From an uncultured Lachnospiraceae bacterium (GTDB lineage: Bacteria > Bacillota > Clostridia > Lachnospirales > Lachnospiraceae), in assembly GCA_947586255.1 (NCBI GenBank), contig CANPXP010000002.1, positions 1 through 64,000 on the forward strand: DNA of 64,000 nt. The letters are read 5' to 3'. A program made the translations under genes and the position numbers. Below are positions 9,592 to 19,503 of this stretch, piece after piece. How positions within the stretch are numbered: position 1 is the first letter of the stretch; every line of letters begins with the position of its first letter. The notes under the pieces are model-generated. The model searched no databases. It had not been told where the DNA came from and saw only the letters and a program-made list of their open reading frames with translations.

Positions 9592-10557
9592 TTATCCCTC
9601 ACTCCGGCTAATGTTTTTATAGTTTTCACTCTTGGGCGGGAAGTCATTGCAGTCAAGCCTCGGTAGTTCCAGCGGCGCACACGTGTCAAGATCGGCAACC
9701 GCAACCTTCGTAATGAGTCCGGCTGCTGCCCCCTCGCTGCCGACATACTTCAGCACGCCGTCATTGTAACTCCCATATGGATAATTCATGACCCACCTCT
9801 TACGATCTATAAACTCATCCATAACGGTAAGCGCCCTCTGTATGTCCTCCCGCATCTGATCGTCCGGCAGATTGCCAAGCCAGTAGTGATCATAACCATG
9901 AACGCCGATAAACATACCGTGACGCTTCATCAGACGGATCTGTTCCTCGCTCATATACAGCTCATACGCCAGCTGTTCCTCCGAGACGTTGACATACTCC
10001 GCAAACAACTCGCTGGAGATTCGTTTTCTCAGCCGTTCCGGCAGAACGGTCTGCAGCATACGCTTTACAAAAATGGTTTCGCCCGTATCAAAGCGGTTAG
10101 GTACGGCATATTGCGCAATCAGTTCTTCATTGGACGGAAAGTCAAACTCCCTGCCCCTGTAATAGTCCAGCTTCGCAAGAAGTTCTCTGTACAATATCTC
10201 CGGCTCAGCTGCCGCCAGCGTATAGTGCAGCTTATTGACATCCAGCAGCTTATGCTCCGCAAACGTTTTGCCCGGAATAAAAAATGACCCCTGCAGGCGG
10301 TTCTCTTCCAGAACCGGAAGCGCCAGAGTATAATTGTCGATGTAGCCGTCGTCAAAGGTCAACAGGAGCGCGTGTTCCGGCAGTTCGTACCGCCCCTCCA
10401 GACAATCCAAGACCTCCTCCATCGTCACAACGGTAAAATGTTCTTTCAAAAACGCGATCTGCTCACGAAACAGCTCCGCGTCGAGACCTTTGATAGCGGG
10501 ATAACGGCTGTGCGTCAGATCCCTTGTATAATGGTACATGACAATCGTTAGTTTCAC
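9592..10557 (-). CDS. Polysaccharide deacetylase (NodB/CE4-like)
   Basis: MKLTIVMYHYTRDL; LLTFDDGYIDNYTLALPVLEE; GVHGYDHYWLG; NYPYGSYND. Confidence 0.88.
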   Translation of the reverse strand: MKLTIVMYHYTRDLTHSRYPAIKGLDAELFREQIAFLKEHFTVVTMEEVLDCLEGRYELPEHALLLTFDDGYIDNYTLALPVLEENRLQGSFFIPGKTFAEHKLLDVNKLHYTLAAAEPEILYRELLAKLDYYRGREFDFPSNEELIAQYAVPNRFDTGETIFVKRMLQTVLPERLRKRISSELFAEYVNVSEEQLAYELYMSEEQIRLMKRHGMFIGVHGYDHYWLGNLPDDQMREDIQRALTVMDEFIDRKRWVMNYPYGSYNDGVLKYVGSEGAAAGLITKVAVADLDTCAPLELPRLDCNDFPPKSENYKNISRSEG

Positions 10558-10589
10558 CGGTCTGTTCTCCTCTCAGGCATTAGGATATA

Positions 10590-12044
10590 TCAAATTGGAA
10601 TATCCATTGATCCCATGATTTTTTCCAGTTCTCGCTTCGTGTTATTCTGTGCATCCTTTTTCCAGAAATCCTTATAGCTGGCCGTATTATTCATCTCAGA
10701 ATCTTCCGTAATCAGCCGATATAATTCCTGCGCCGTATCAAAAAACACGGCATATCCATTCTCGCACAGCTCAATCAGCTCCGGTTCGGCCTTCTCCCGC
10801 AGCACATATGTCTTCAGATCAAAGTACAATCCCTCATAGGTGGCTGTCGATCCGTATCCCGCAATCTGAAATGACGACGCGGCAAAAAGCTCATACAGAT
10901 TGTACCGGTCGCTGTCCGCGACCATGATATCCGACTTGGCCAGATTCACATAGCGATCTTTCCAACCTACAAATTCACCGGGATGCAGCTTGTACACAAT
11001 TTCATATTTATCCTTGTCAATCAGCCTGTCCAACTCCACCGCAATCTCAGACAGTAGATGCCCGATCGGCCCCTGCGAAATAAAAATAATTTTTTTTGTC
11101 TTACCCTTGACGACTTTAGCCTTAGCTCCGGCAGCCTCGCGCTCCAGATATGGGAACCCCACCGCTATTAAATTCCGTTTCGGAAGCGGATAGGCGGCAG
11201 ACCTGATCCAATAATCGGAAAAAGAGAAAAAATACTGTGGGAACTGTCTGATCTCCATGCCCGGCAGATAGTTGTAAGCGGCATGCTCAGCACCCGTGAA
11301 TCCATGCTGCAATTCTACGCTGGGGATCCCCCGCTCCCTTGTCAGTTCATTGACTGTCATACAGTCCGCGTTGTATCCGCACACCTCCAGAATCATCTTC
11401 GGCCGGTATCTGTCAATCAGTTTCCGGTACTCCTTCCGCTTGACCTGATAAATATAATATCCGCATACCATCATATCCACAATCCGCGAGATGTCATAAT
11501 CGATACCTTCCATCTCACAGAATTCCCGAATCGGCTCCCGCACTCTGTCGTCGATCCGCTTCCGTATCTCTCTCACTTTAGCCGGAGCAAACCGCTGATT
11601 CCAGACATACCAGACCGTAGCCTTGATCTCAATATAATCGGTATAGATCATCCTCTTCGTCCTGACCGGGCGGAAATGCTGCTGCAGGTACGGCCGTTCC
11701 AACACAACGCTGCCGGGATATTCCGCCGCAATCCAATCTGTAAAGACGCTTTCATAACAGGAACCTGTCCATTTCCTACACTCATCATTCAGTATCAGGA
11801 TATCACAGCTGTGTCCGAAAAAGCCTTTGCCGTGAAACAGCGCGTTCCTGATCATGCGCAGGCGACAGATCAGCTGCCTCTTCCTGGAAAACGGTGGCGT
11901 CGCATGCGCTACACCGTAATCAGTTGCGGCCAAAAGCTCTGTCCACAACGGCACCCTGAAAAAAATCCAGTAGGCAAAACCGTCTATCGCATCTTCCAAC
12001 AGTCCGTATTTTTCTTCAATTGCCAGCAGGTTCTTCAGCTTCAT
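10590..12044 (-). CDS. Surface carbohydrate biosynthesis protein, GT-B-like
   Basis: EIVYKLHPGEFVGWKDRYVNL; FQIAGYGSTATYEGLYFDLKTYVL. Start trimmed to ATG 12044. Confidence 0.55.
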   Translation of the reverse strand: MKLKNLLAIEEKYGLLEDAIDGFAYWIFFRVPLWTELLAATDYGVAHATPPFSRKRQLICRLRMIRNALFHGKGFFGHSCDILILNDECRKWTGSCYESVFTDWIAAEYPGSVVLERPYLQQHFRPVRTKRMIYTDYIEIKATVWYVWNQRFAPAKVREIRKRIDDRVREPIREFCEMEGIDYDISRIVDMMVCGYYIYQVKRKEYRKLIDRYRPKMILEVCGYNADCMTVNELTRERGIPSVELQHGFTGAEHAAYNYLPGMEIRQFPQYFFSFSDYWIRSAAYPLPKRNLIAVGFPYLEREAAGAKAKVVKGKTKKIIFISQGPIGHLLSEIAVELDRLIDKDKYEIVYKLHPGEFVGWKDRYVNLAKSDIMVADSDRYNLYELFAASSFQIAGYGSTATYEGLYFDLKTYVLREKAEPELIELCENGYAVFFDTAQELYRLITEDSEMNNTASYKDFWKKDAQNNTKRELEKIMGSMDIPI

Positions 12045-12057
12045 CCCATTCTCTCCC

Positions 12058-13041
12058 TCACTGACCAGCGACGGCCGCAGCCTCATGTGCTATCGCGCTC
12101 TCCGTCTCCGCCCGCATGATCTCGGGATTGAACACCTTCCTGATCCTGAAATACGGCTTCGGCTCACCGCCGAACTCCCGGAACGACTTCGAGATCCGCT
12201 TGATCACCGAACCTTCAAAGTCGTATTTTAGCCCTTTCTCCGCAGCGAACTGAATCCCCTCCCAGATCAGGGCGTCATACGTATCCAGACTCTGGTATTC
12301 CGGCATGCTTCCACCCAGAAGCTGATATACCGACTGCTCGTCCCATACAAGGAAGAGAACGCTCGCCACATCCCCTCCCGGCTCCTGTGCATAGAAGATC
12401 TCGCACGCCTCATGCTCTTTACACGCATCGTATAATTCAGCCCATTTTTTCGGTGAAAACGGGCACTCCAGACCCTGCTTCAAAAAAACCTTCTCATGTT
12501 CCGCATAAAATCTGTCCGGATCCAATCCGGTTCTGATCTGTGCGTTCTTGTTTCCCTTCTTGATTTTGCCCCTGAGCTTGGACGACATACGGCCGCTCAC
12601 TTCCTGCATATCCGTCAGATCTTCCATGACATAGGTGTAGCGCACAATCGCCGTGTAGCCGTTCCAGAAGAAGGGCAGCCAGTTGGTGAAGCTGTAGTGA
12701 TACTGCTGTTCATAGACGTCCACCCCGAGCGATCGGATATATTCGCAGGCGGCATTGATCACCCTCTCCTCGAAGATTTGTCTGGCGACCGGCTTGGCTT
12801 CCGGAGAATGCGCGAAGATAATGCCGTTGTTCTGTGTCCATATAGCCTTGGTGATATAGCGGTACGCTCCCCGCTTCTCCTTGTAATACGGCATTGCGGC
12901 CAGCACTTCCTCACCGTTTTCATACAGCCATACATCCCAGTTCTCAGAACCGCATACGGTATCCAGCCACCATGGCTTGGAGTAAATCGGAACATAAGTC
13001 TTTTCACAGAATTTCACGTATTTTTCTCTATTTTCTGTCAT
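12058..13041 (-). CDS. FemAB-like / GNAT-fold acyl- or aminoacyl-transferase
   Basis: GMLS-type FemAB layout: YKEKRGAYRYITKAIWTQNNGI ... IKKGNKNAQIRTG ... ASVLFLVWDEQSVYQLLGGSMPEYQSLDTYDALIWEGIQFAAEKGLKYDFEGS. Confidence 0.75.
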   Translation of the reverse strand: MTENREKYVKFCEKTYVPIYSKPWWLDTVCGSENWDVWLYENGEEVLAAMPYYKEKRGAYRYITKAIWTQNNGIIFAHSPEAKPVARQIFEERVINAACEYIRSLGVDVYEQQYHYSFTNWLPFFWNGYTAIVRYTYVMEDLTDMQEVSGRMSSKLRGKIKKGNKNAQIRTGLDPDRFYAEHEKVFLKQGLECPFSPKKWAELYDACKEHEACEIFYAQEPGGDVASVLFLVWDEQSVYQLLGGSMPEYQSLDTYDALIWEGIQFAAEKGLKYDFEGSVIKRISKSFREFGGEPKPYFRIRKVFNPEIMRAETESAIAHEAAAVAGQ

Positions 13042-13595
13042 TGCTTTGGCGTTTCCCTCACATCACGCATTTTTCTCGCCGGTACGCCCGCATATACGCC
13101 GTAGGGGTCAATATCCCTGGTGACAACGCTGCCGGCTCCGATCACAGCACATCTGCCGATCCTCAAGCCTGGCATGATCGTAACATTTGCCCCGATCCAC
13201 ACATCATCCTCAATCACAATATCGCCTCTGCGCGTGGCGTGTTCGGACACATAGGGATATGTGTTAATCTCCCTGCCATTGTTGGCGTTTGCCTCACATA
13301 TACATACGACATTGGCTGCAATCGACACATTCTTCCCAATATACACCTTTTCCTTTAATTTCGTATCCGGTGGGATTTTCAGAAAACCGATATTAGCCCA
13401 GGAACCTTCTCCGAACTCTACGCCCAATTCTGTCAGGTATCTCTTCCGGACTCTTGCGTCAGGATAATAAGAGGCCAGAAATTTCTTGGCGCCGGACGGC
13501 ATAATATCCGCGTTTTGCAGCAGATATTCCCTTTTCCTTTCCCACTTCTTCTGCAGGATGCGGCTCTGTAGTTTTCTGACAGGATGCATCGCCAT
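13038..13595 (-). CDS. Left-handed beta-helix (hexapeptide repeat) acyltransferase
   Basis: VYIGKNVSIAANVVCI ... GDIVIEDDVWIGANVTIMPGLRIGRCAVIGAGSVVTRDIDPYGVYAGVPARKMR. Confidence 0.9.
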   Translation of the reverse strand: MAMHPVRKLQSRILQKKWERKREYLLQNADIMPSGAKKFLASYYPDARVRKRYLTELGVEFGEGSWANIGFLKIPPDTKLKEKVYIGKNVSIAANVVCICEANANNGREINTYPYVSEHATRRGDIVIEDDVWIGANVTIMPGLRIGRCAVIGAGSVVTRDIDPYGVYAGVPARKMRDVRETPKQ

Positions 13596-13630
13596 AGTAA
13601 TTGTCCTCCATTATAGTACAAACCCTGTCC

Positions 13631-14752
13631 CTATAAAGCCGAGCAGACAACGTCGATCACCTTCTGCTGGTCTTCCTCTGTCAGATAGGCGCTGAACGGC
13701 AGCGAGAACGTCCTGTCCGCATACGCTGTCGTATTTTCAAACGTCTCGTCTCCCGCAAAGCATCCCTCAAACACTTTCATCTTGTGCAGAGGAACGGGAT
13801 AATAAATCAGACTCGGAATGTCGTGTTCCTTCAGAACGGCCATAATATGATCGCGCTGTTTCGTATCCTCGGCTAACAGTGCGTACTGCGCGTAGGCAGA
13901 GACCATGCCTTCCTTGACATACGGCGTCTGCAATCTGCCGGCAAAGGCGCTGTCATATCTGGCCGCTATGGTCTGCCTGGTCCTGATCTCCTCTTCCAAT
14001 ACCTTCAGCTTGGGCAGCATGATCGCCGCCTGCAGCGTGTCCAGCCGCGCGTTCGTACCGATCCGCTGATTGTCGTACTTGCTCTTTCCCTTGCCGTGTA
14101 CGCGCAGGGAGCGCAGCAGCCGGTCCGTCTCATCGTCGTTCGTAAACACCGCGCCGCCGTCCCCATAACAGCCCAGCGGTTTGGACGGAAAAAAGGACGT
14201 CGCCGCGATGTCGCCCAGCGACCCGCACTTTGCGCCGTCCACGGACGCCCCGATGCCCTGCGCGGCATCCTCGATCAGAAGCAGCCCATACTTCTCCGCA
14301 ATCGGTCTGATAGCTGCGTAGTCCGCCGGATTGCCTATAAAATCAACTGCGACGACAGCCTTCGGCGCGAGCCTTCCTTCGCGCTGGACAGCCTGAATCT
14401 GCCGTTCCAAACTCTCTGCATCGATATTGTAGGTTCTCGGATCTATGTCACACAGAATCGCTTCCGCCCCCAACAGACAGGCCGGCTCCACCGACGCGAC
14501 GAACGTCATGTCCGGACAGAACACCGCGTCCCCGGGGCCGATGCCATATGCCATATAGATTAACTGCAGGGCGTCCGTTCCGTTGGAACAGCCGACTACA
14601 TGCTTTACACCCACATACGCGGCCAGCTTCTCCTCGAATTCCCGCTCTTCCTCTCCCAGAATAAAGTGGGTGCTAGTCAGCACGCCTCTGATTCTGTCGT
14701 CTATCTCCTCCTGCAGCGCCGCATACTGCGCCTTCAAATCAATAAATTCCAT
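13631..14752 (-). CDS. DegT/DnrJ/EryC1/StrS aminotransferase, WbpE/WlbC-like
   Basis: MEFIDLKAQYAALQEEIDDRI; GCSNGTDALQLIYMA; IEDAAQGIGA; FFPSKPLGCYGDGGA with PLP lysine context. Confidence 0.9.
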   Translation of the reverse strand: MEFIDLKAQYAALQEEIDDRIRGVLTSTHFILGEEEREFEEKLAAYVGVKHVVGCSNGTDALQLIYMAYGIGPGDAVFCPDMTFVASVEPACLLGAEAILCDIDPRTYNIDAESLERQIQAVQREGRLAPKAVVAVDFIGNPADYAAIRPIAEKYGLLLIEDAAQGIGASVDGAKCGSLGDIAATSFFPSKPLGCYGDGGAVFTNDDETDRLLRSLRVHGKGKSKYDNQRIGTNARLDTLQAAIMLPKLKVLEEEIRTRQTIAARYDSAFAGRLQTPYVKEGMVSAYAQYALLAEDTKQRDHIMAVLKEHDIPSLIYYPVPLHKMKVFEGCFAGDETFENTTAYADRTFSLPFSAYLTEEDQQKVIDVVCSAL

Positions 14753-14786
14753 CTCTGCCTCCCTGCGGTCAGAAACATGTCCCCGC

Positions 14787-15857
14787 TCAGAACCGTCCCT
14801 CGAAATCCATCGTGCTGCACTGCGGCAGCGGAAACTTTACAATATTTCCTGTCGCTGCCGACTGATAGATGCCCAGCACCAGCTCCAGCGCCCTGCGCCC
14901 CGCCAGTCCATCCACGTAGGGTGGGCGGTCTTCCCGTATCGCCTCGATCACATCCGCGTACAGCTTACTGTGTCCGAAACCGTACACGTTCGGCGGCAGC
15001 TCATGACACTCTCTGATCACTTCGGCGGGATCATCCAGATAATCTGAGAATCTCCATTCGTCAATGATATTGACTGCCTCTCCGCCCGCTTTGACCGTTC
15101 CTTTTTCGCCAAAGATATAGAGCGTCTCTTCCAGATTCCTGGGAAAAACGTCCGTGGTGCCTTCTATAATTCCGTAGCTGCCATTCTTAAATCGGATCAG
15201 GGCAATTCCCATATCCTCCGCCTCAATATACTCATGCCGCAGGCGGTCCGTAAAGCCGACGACCTCATCGATCTCATCTCCCATCATCCAGCGGAGCAGA
15301 TCGATATCATGGATGCACTGATTCATGAGCGCACCGCCGTCCTGCGCCCAGGTGCCGCGCCATTTCGCTCTGGCATAGTACTCGTAATCCCGTGCCCATC
15401 TGATGTGGGCCGTCCCATAGAGCAGCCGGCCGAACCGTTCCTTCTCGACCGCCTCCCTGATCTTCTGGATCGATTTGTTGAAGCGGTTCTGGTGGCAGGC
15501 ACATACCTTCACGCCCTTCTCCCTGGCGCTCTCAATAACCGCGTCCGCGTCGGCGAGAGACAGCGCGATCGGCTTCTCAATGATCACATTGCAGCCGGCC
15601 GCTATACAGTCCAGCGCAATCGCGGCATGCTTGCCGCTCTCCGTCGCGATCGCGACCAGTTCCGGCTTCTCCCGCTCCAGCATCTCATGGTAATCCGTGT
15701 ACTGAGGCGTCGTCTTCGGCAGATCGAATTTCAAAATCTTATCCTTGGAATTCTTCGGCTCAATATCGCACAGCGCAGCGATCTCCAGGTGATTGTTCTT
15801 GGCCGCCGCCACATGATTCGGCGAAATTCTTCCGCATCCGATCAAAGCGTATTTCAT
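14787..15857 (-). CDS. Gfo/Idh/MocA oxidoreductase, WbpB/WlbA-like
   Basis: MKYALIGCGRISPNHVAAAK nucleotide-binding start; NVIIEKPIALSLADAD. Confidence 0.88.
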   Translation of the reverse strand: MKYALIGCGRISPNHVAAAKNNHLEIAALCDIEPKNSKDKILKFDLPKTTPQYTDYHEMLEREKPELVAIATESGKHAAIALDCIAAGCNVIIEKPIALSLADADAVIESAREKGVKVCACHQNRFNKSIQKIREAVEKERFGRLLYGTAHIRWARDYEYYARAKWRGTWAQDGGALMNQCIHDIDLLRWMMGDEIDEVVGFTDRLRHEYIEAEDMGIALIRFKNGSYGIIEGTTDVFPRNLEETLYIFGEKGTVKAGGEAVNIIDEWRFSDYLDDPAEVIRECHELPPNVYGFGHSKLYADVIEAIREDRPPYVDGLAGRRALELVLGIYQSAATGNIVKFPLPQCSTMDFEGRF

Positions 15858-16990
15858 TTTCCCTCTCCTCCGTCCGCTGCTATACGTTCTATAAACGCGT
15901 TATACTTCGTCATATACTCTTCGATATTGCTCACAAAACGCCGGTTGGTCCGCTTGTGCCGCGCACACTCATCGATCAGTTCTGTCAGATCCTGTCCGCT
16001 CCCGGCGTCGCACAGATATATGGCATCCCGAAAGTTGTCGCTCCCCGGCATATCCCGCAGATTTTCCGGCCTGCCCGGCGTGATGACGCCGGCTCCCGAG
16101 AACAGTCCTTCATAGATCGTCCTCCCGATACCGAAATCCGTCTCTCCCCGTATAATGTAATCGCTGACGCGGTAAATGCTCCCCGTATCTTTCAGCTCTC
16201 CGCAGAACTGAATCCGCTTATCGCTCCGCGCCATTTCACGGCACTCTCTCGCATAGGCGTGTTCGTCGTTCCCTGCGATCAGCAGGCGGCTGTTCTCGTT
16301 CCGGTGTCGCATAAAAGCCTCGATCACCCGCTTGGAACCCTTAAAGTCACAGATCTGGCCGAGCATGGCAAAGACGATATTCTGCGGCGACAACCCGTAT
16401 CTTTTCAGGCTTTCCTCATAATCCACATCCTGTACCCAGGTCATATCAAAGGGATTGTTGAGCAGGATACTGTTCGCATTCACAACGATTTTCTCCGTGA
16501 TCATGCGGGTCTTCTTATCGATGTAAATAACGCCGCAGGCCTGCTTCAACGCCCTGACAACGTCTCCGATCCTCCTGTAGCGCTCATTCAGAAATTCTCT
16601 CATATGCATCACATATCTGGCGGAGGAATCCACCATGGGATACAGCACCACGGAGTTCAGATGCACATAATCATAACCGCCCTTCCGGATAATCCTCTTC
16701 CTCCCTGGGGCGTGCAGAAACGCCATCACGTTATTGACGATCTGGGCGCACTCGCTGTAGAGACTCAGCTTGTTGTAGACATGACAGCGATACCGCGGAA
16801 GCCATACAACGTATATATTCTTCAGATGACTGCCGAACATTTCCCGCAGTTCTCTCTCATCCGGCTTTTTGGTAAAACTCCGGCCAATCATCAAATCATA
16901 ATCGTACTCCGTATTCTTGAGCACACCGCTGATGCTCCGGTTAGCGCCATATATAAATACGCCCTCATGCAGTACAAACAATGCCTTCAC
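15854..16990 (-). CDS. Glycosyltransferase family 4-like
   Basis: LHEGVFIYGANRSISGVL; FAMLGQICDFKGSKRVIEAF; GIGRTIYEGLFSGAGVITPG. Confidence 0.75.
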   Translation of the reverse strand: MKALFVLHEGVFIYGANRSISGVLKNTEYDYDLMIGRSFTKKPDERELREMFGSHLKNIYVVWLPRYRCHVYNKLSLYSECAQIVNNVMAFLHAPGRKRIIRKGGYDYVHLNSVVLYPMVDSSARYVMHMREFLNERYRRIGDVVRALKQACGVIYIDKKTRMITEKIVVNANSILLNNPFDMTWVQDVDYEESLKRYGLSPQNIVFAMLGQICDFKGSKRVIEAFMRHRNENSRLLIAGNDEHAYARECREMARSDKRIQFCGELKDTGSIYRVSDYIIRGETDFGIGRTIYEGLFSGAGVITPGRPENLRDMPGSDNFRDAIYLCDAGSGQDLTELIDECARHKRTNRRFVSNIEEYMTKYNAFIERIAADGGEGK

Positions 16991-17026
16991 AAAAATTTTT
17001 CCTCCGAAAACGGCGCTCTATACGAT

Positions 17027-18211
17027 TCACCTGCAGACCAAAAGATCGGAAGCCACCGTATCGCGGACTCTGCGCAGCTCTCCTTCCCGGTACATGTAGA
17101 TGGCCGGCATTTCCCTGGAGAGGAACAGATTCGGCGCCTCCGTCAGCGAGTAGGCTCCCGCATTTCTGAAGATCAGCACATCATTCAGATGAAGTTCCGC
17201 AAACTCCACATTCCTTGCCAGCACATCCGCAAACGTGCACAGCGAACCGCAGATATTCCATTTTTTCCGTTCTCCGTCTCCGTTTCCGCCGATCCGGTCT
17301 ATGAGCGGTGTGCGCATCGCCATATTCTGCCCGTAATAATTCAGCTGATGGATCCCGCCGTCCACGATGCAGTAGTTCCTGTCATCCACCGATTTCAGAT
17401 CCTGCACCGCCGTCAGATAATCGCCGCTGGGCGCTGCAAAAAACCGCCCCATCTCCAACGTAACTTCGCAGGGGAAATCTATCTCGTCGATCCTCTGCAC
17501 CAGTTCTTCCAGACCTCGGTAGCGCCCGTCAAAATCTTCATTCGTATAGTATGGGTAATACATTCCCGGCCCGTACTCCAACTGCGCCGGTTCAAACCGG
17601 TATTTCTCCGCCAGTTCTTCCAGATAATCCCGCAGGGAAGTCAGCTCCGCGGCGTTCTTGTCCACGCCTTTTTTCTGTGTGCCGGAGAAATAGTGCAGAC
17701 CACAGATGCGCAGGAAACGCTCGTCCTGTCTGTGCGAGACGATATGCTCCAGCTCTTCCCTGTTCAGACCAAACTGATATCCGTCCGAGAGCCGGACATA
17801 CACATCGACCGTATGCTTCCGCTCTTCACAGCACTTCTGAAGCAGCTCATACTGGCGGCGCGACTCCACCGTGACAACGCCCACGTTATACTCCAGGGCC
17901 TCCGCTATGTTCGCCTCCGTCTTGTTCACGCCGGAATAGATAATGTCCCGCGGCGCGACCTCCATCCTCCTGCACACGGCCAGCTCTCCCGGCGAGCAGA
18001 CCTCCACTCTGCCCAGGCTGTCGCTCATCAACCGCGCCAGAAAAGGATTGGCCTTCATCGCGTAACACAGGCCGACACGCGCACCGGCGATCTCCCGAAT
18101 CCTGTGCACATGGCGCATGAGCACGTCGCAGTCCAACACATAGGACGGCGTCGTCAGCGCACCGTTTTCCATATAGGCAAGATATTTTTCTCTCTCCATA
18201 GATGCCCCCAC
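17027..18211 (-). CDS. Fold-III PLP-dependent decarboxylase (DAP/ornithine decarboxylase superfamily)
   Basis: TPSYVLDCDVLMRHVHRIRE; CYAMKANPFLARLM (PLP lysine); CGLHYFSGTQ; LEYGPGMYYPYY; CGSLCTFADVLAR; NAGAYSLTEAPNLFLS. Confidence 0.85.
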   Translation of the reverse strand: MGASMEREKYLAYMENGALTTPSYVLDCDVLMRHVHRIREIAGARVGLCYAMKANPFLARLMSDSLGRVEVCSPGELAVCRRMEVAPRDIIYSGVNKTEANIAEALEYNVGVVTVESRRQYELLQKCCEERKHTVDVYVRLSDGYQFGLNREELEHIVSHRQDERFLRICGLHYFSGTQKKGVDKNAAELTSLRDYLEELAEKYRFEPAQLEYGPGMYYPYYTNEDFDGRYRGLEELVQRIDEIDFPCEVTLEMGRFFAAPSGDYLTAVQDLKSVDDRNYCIVDGGIHQLNYYGQNMAMRTPLIDRIGGNGDGERKKWNICGSLCTFADVLARNVEFAELHLNDVLIFRNAGAYSLTEAPNLFLSREMPAIYMYREGELRRVRDTVASDLLVCR

Positions 18212-18217
18212 AGCCAG

Positions 18218-18454
18218 TCAGGCGCCGGCCGCCCCGCGCAGTCTCTCAATCAGCGCCCACATCGCCTGCGCCGAATTAAAATTCTCAGGGATAAAATCAT
18301 CCGGCATAATGGACACGCCGAACTTCTCCTCGATCCCCGCGATCGTCTGTATGATCTCAAACGAGCCAAAGACGCCGCCGTCAATCAGCTCTTTGCACTC
18401 CTCATAGTTCACATCGCTTCTTATCGTCTGTAACAACGCTATCAGTTCATCCAT
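18218..18454 (-). CDS. Acyl carrier protein
   Basis: 78 aa, acidic, DGGVFGSFEIIQTIAGIEEKFGVSIMPDDFIPENFNSAQAMWALIERL with Ser in the phosphopantetheine position (FGSFE instead of canonical DSL). Confidence 0.85.
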   Translation of the reverse strand: MDELIALLQTIRSDVNYEECKELIDGGVFGSFEIIQTIAGIEEKFGVSIMPDDFIPENFNSAQAMWALIERLRGAAGA

Positions 18455-18456
18455 AT

Positions 18457-19503
18457 TTACACCTCCGCCGCATTGGCTCTGTCCTGATCGCCGTCCGCCT
18501 TATAGAACAGGGCGCCTTCTTTCTCATAGCGAACCCAGATATCGACATTTTTCTGCACGAACGGCTCGAAATAATTGGGAATCACATTCCGATCCTGCTC
18601 CTTCCGCCTGACGAAGCCCGCTCGGCTTAAAAATTCGTCCTCAAAGCCGTAATTGTAAAAATCAATATATTCATACCGCTCTCTGGCCATAAGTTCTAAC
18701 AGCTTTCCGCCAACTTCCGCAAAGGCTTCCCGGTCCCCGTAATAATCAACGATTCTCAGGATCCGACTCCCGTTTGCGCTGCACTCTCTTGTGACCAGAA
18801 AGGCGGGCAGCCGGCTTTCTCCCTCACTCTCTCTTCCCTTGATTCCATAGACGCGGTAATTTCTTCTGGGATTGAGAAAAAACTTTTTCCGGACATACCA
18901 GCCATCCTTATATGGGATCTGATCCCGGTCGAACACAAAATTTCTCTCGATTTCATCGAAATCGGAAATTTCATAAAGCTCTCTCTCTGTACTGACATCC
19001 GGCGTCCGGATCTCCCTGTCGCGCACGACCGCCACCCTGTACTGATCCGTCGAAGGATTCAACATATACCAGTGCCGCATCCTGTCGGCCCGAAATCCCA
19101 GGAACATCCTGTACAGCGGGATCGCCGTATGCGGATCATCCCCGACTCCGTTATTGTATCTGCAGCCGGACAGCCCGTTGGCACGCCTTTCCAGCTCCAC
19201 GCCCAGCATCTTTTCATTGTCATGCAGATCGTTCACCTTCCAGAAGCTCCCCCAGATATCTCTTCTTTCAGGATCTGCCGAGGAGTACAGGAAGCCTGAT
19301 ATCGCCTCTATACTCCCTGTTTTTCTGTCGATCGCGATAATGATATTCACCTGTTCCCCGTCGCAGAACTCATACTCAAAGTATTCTCTGTCAAACGACA
19401 AAATATGTCCTTTTCTCCAGACTTCACCGATAAACTCCATAACGGCTTCAATCTCATCGCGGCGTGCCAGCCGGATCTCGTATCGCTCGTCAAACCGATT
19501 CAT
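18457..19503 (-). CDS. GNAT-like N-acyltransferase
   Basis: MNRFDERYEIRLARRDEIEAVMEFIGEVWRKGH; tandem GNAT-like layout. Start trimmed to ATG 19503, overlapping the upstream stop. Confidence 0.65.
   Translation of the reverse strand: MNRFDERYEIRLARRDEIEAVMEFIGEVWRKGHILSFDREYFEYEFCDGEQVNIIIAIDRKTGSIEAISGFLYSSADPERRDIWGSFWKVNDLHDNEKMLGVELERRANGLSGCRYNNGVGDDPHTAIPLYRMFLGFRADRMRHWYMLNPSTDQYRVAVVRDREIRTPDVSTERELYEISDFDEIERNFVFDRDQIPYKDGWYVRKKFFLNPRRNYRVYGIKGRESEGESRLPAFLVTRECSANGSRILRIVDYYGDREAFAEVGGKLLELMARERYEYIDFYNYGFEDEFLSRAGFVRRKEQDRNVIPNYFEPFVQKNVDIWVRYEKEGALFYKADGDQDRANAAEV

Noticed and set aside
15956-18433. 825-aa plus-strand ORF
   Set aside because: Antisense to three well-supported minus-strand genes (GT4, PLP decarboxylase, ACP); composition (His/Arg/Pro/Leu-rich) is typical of an antisense shadow and no family motif is visible.
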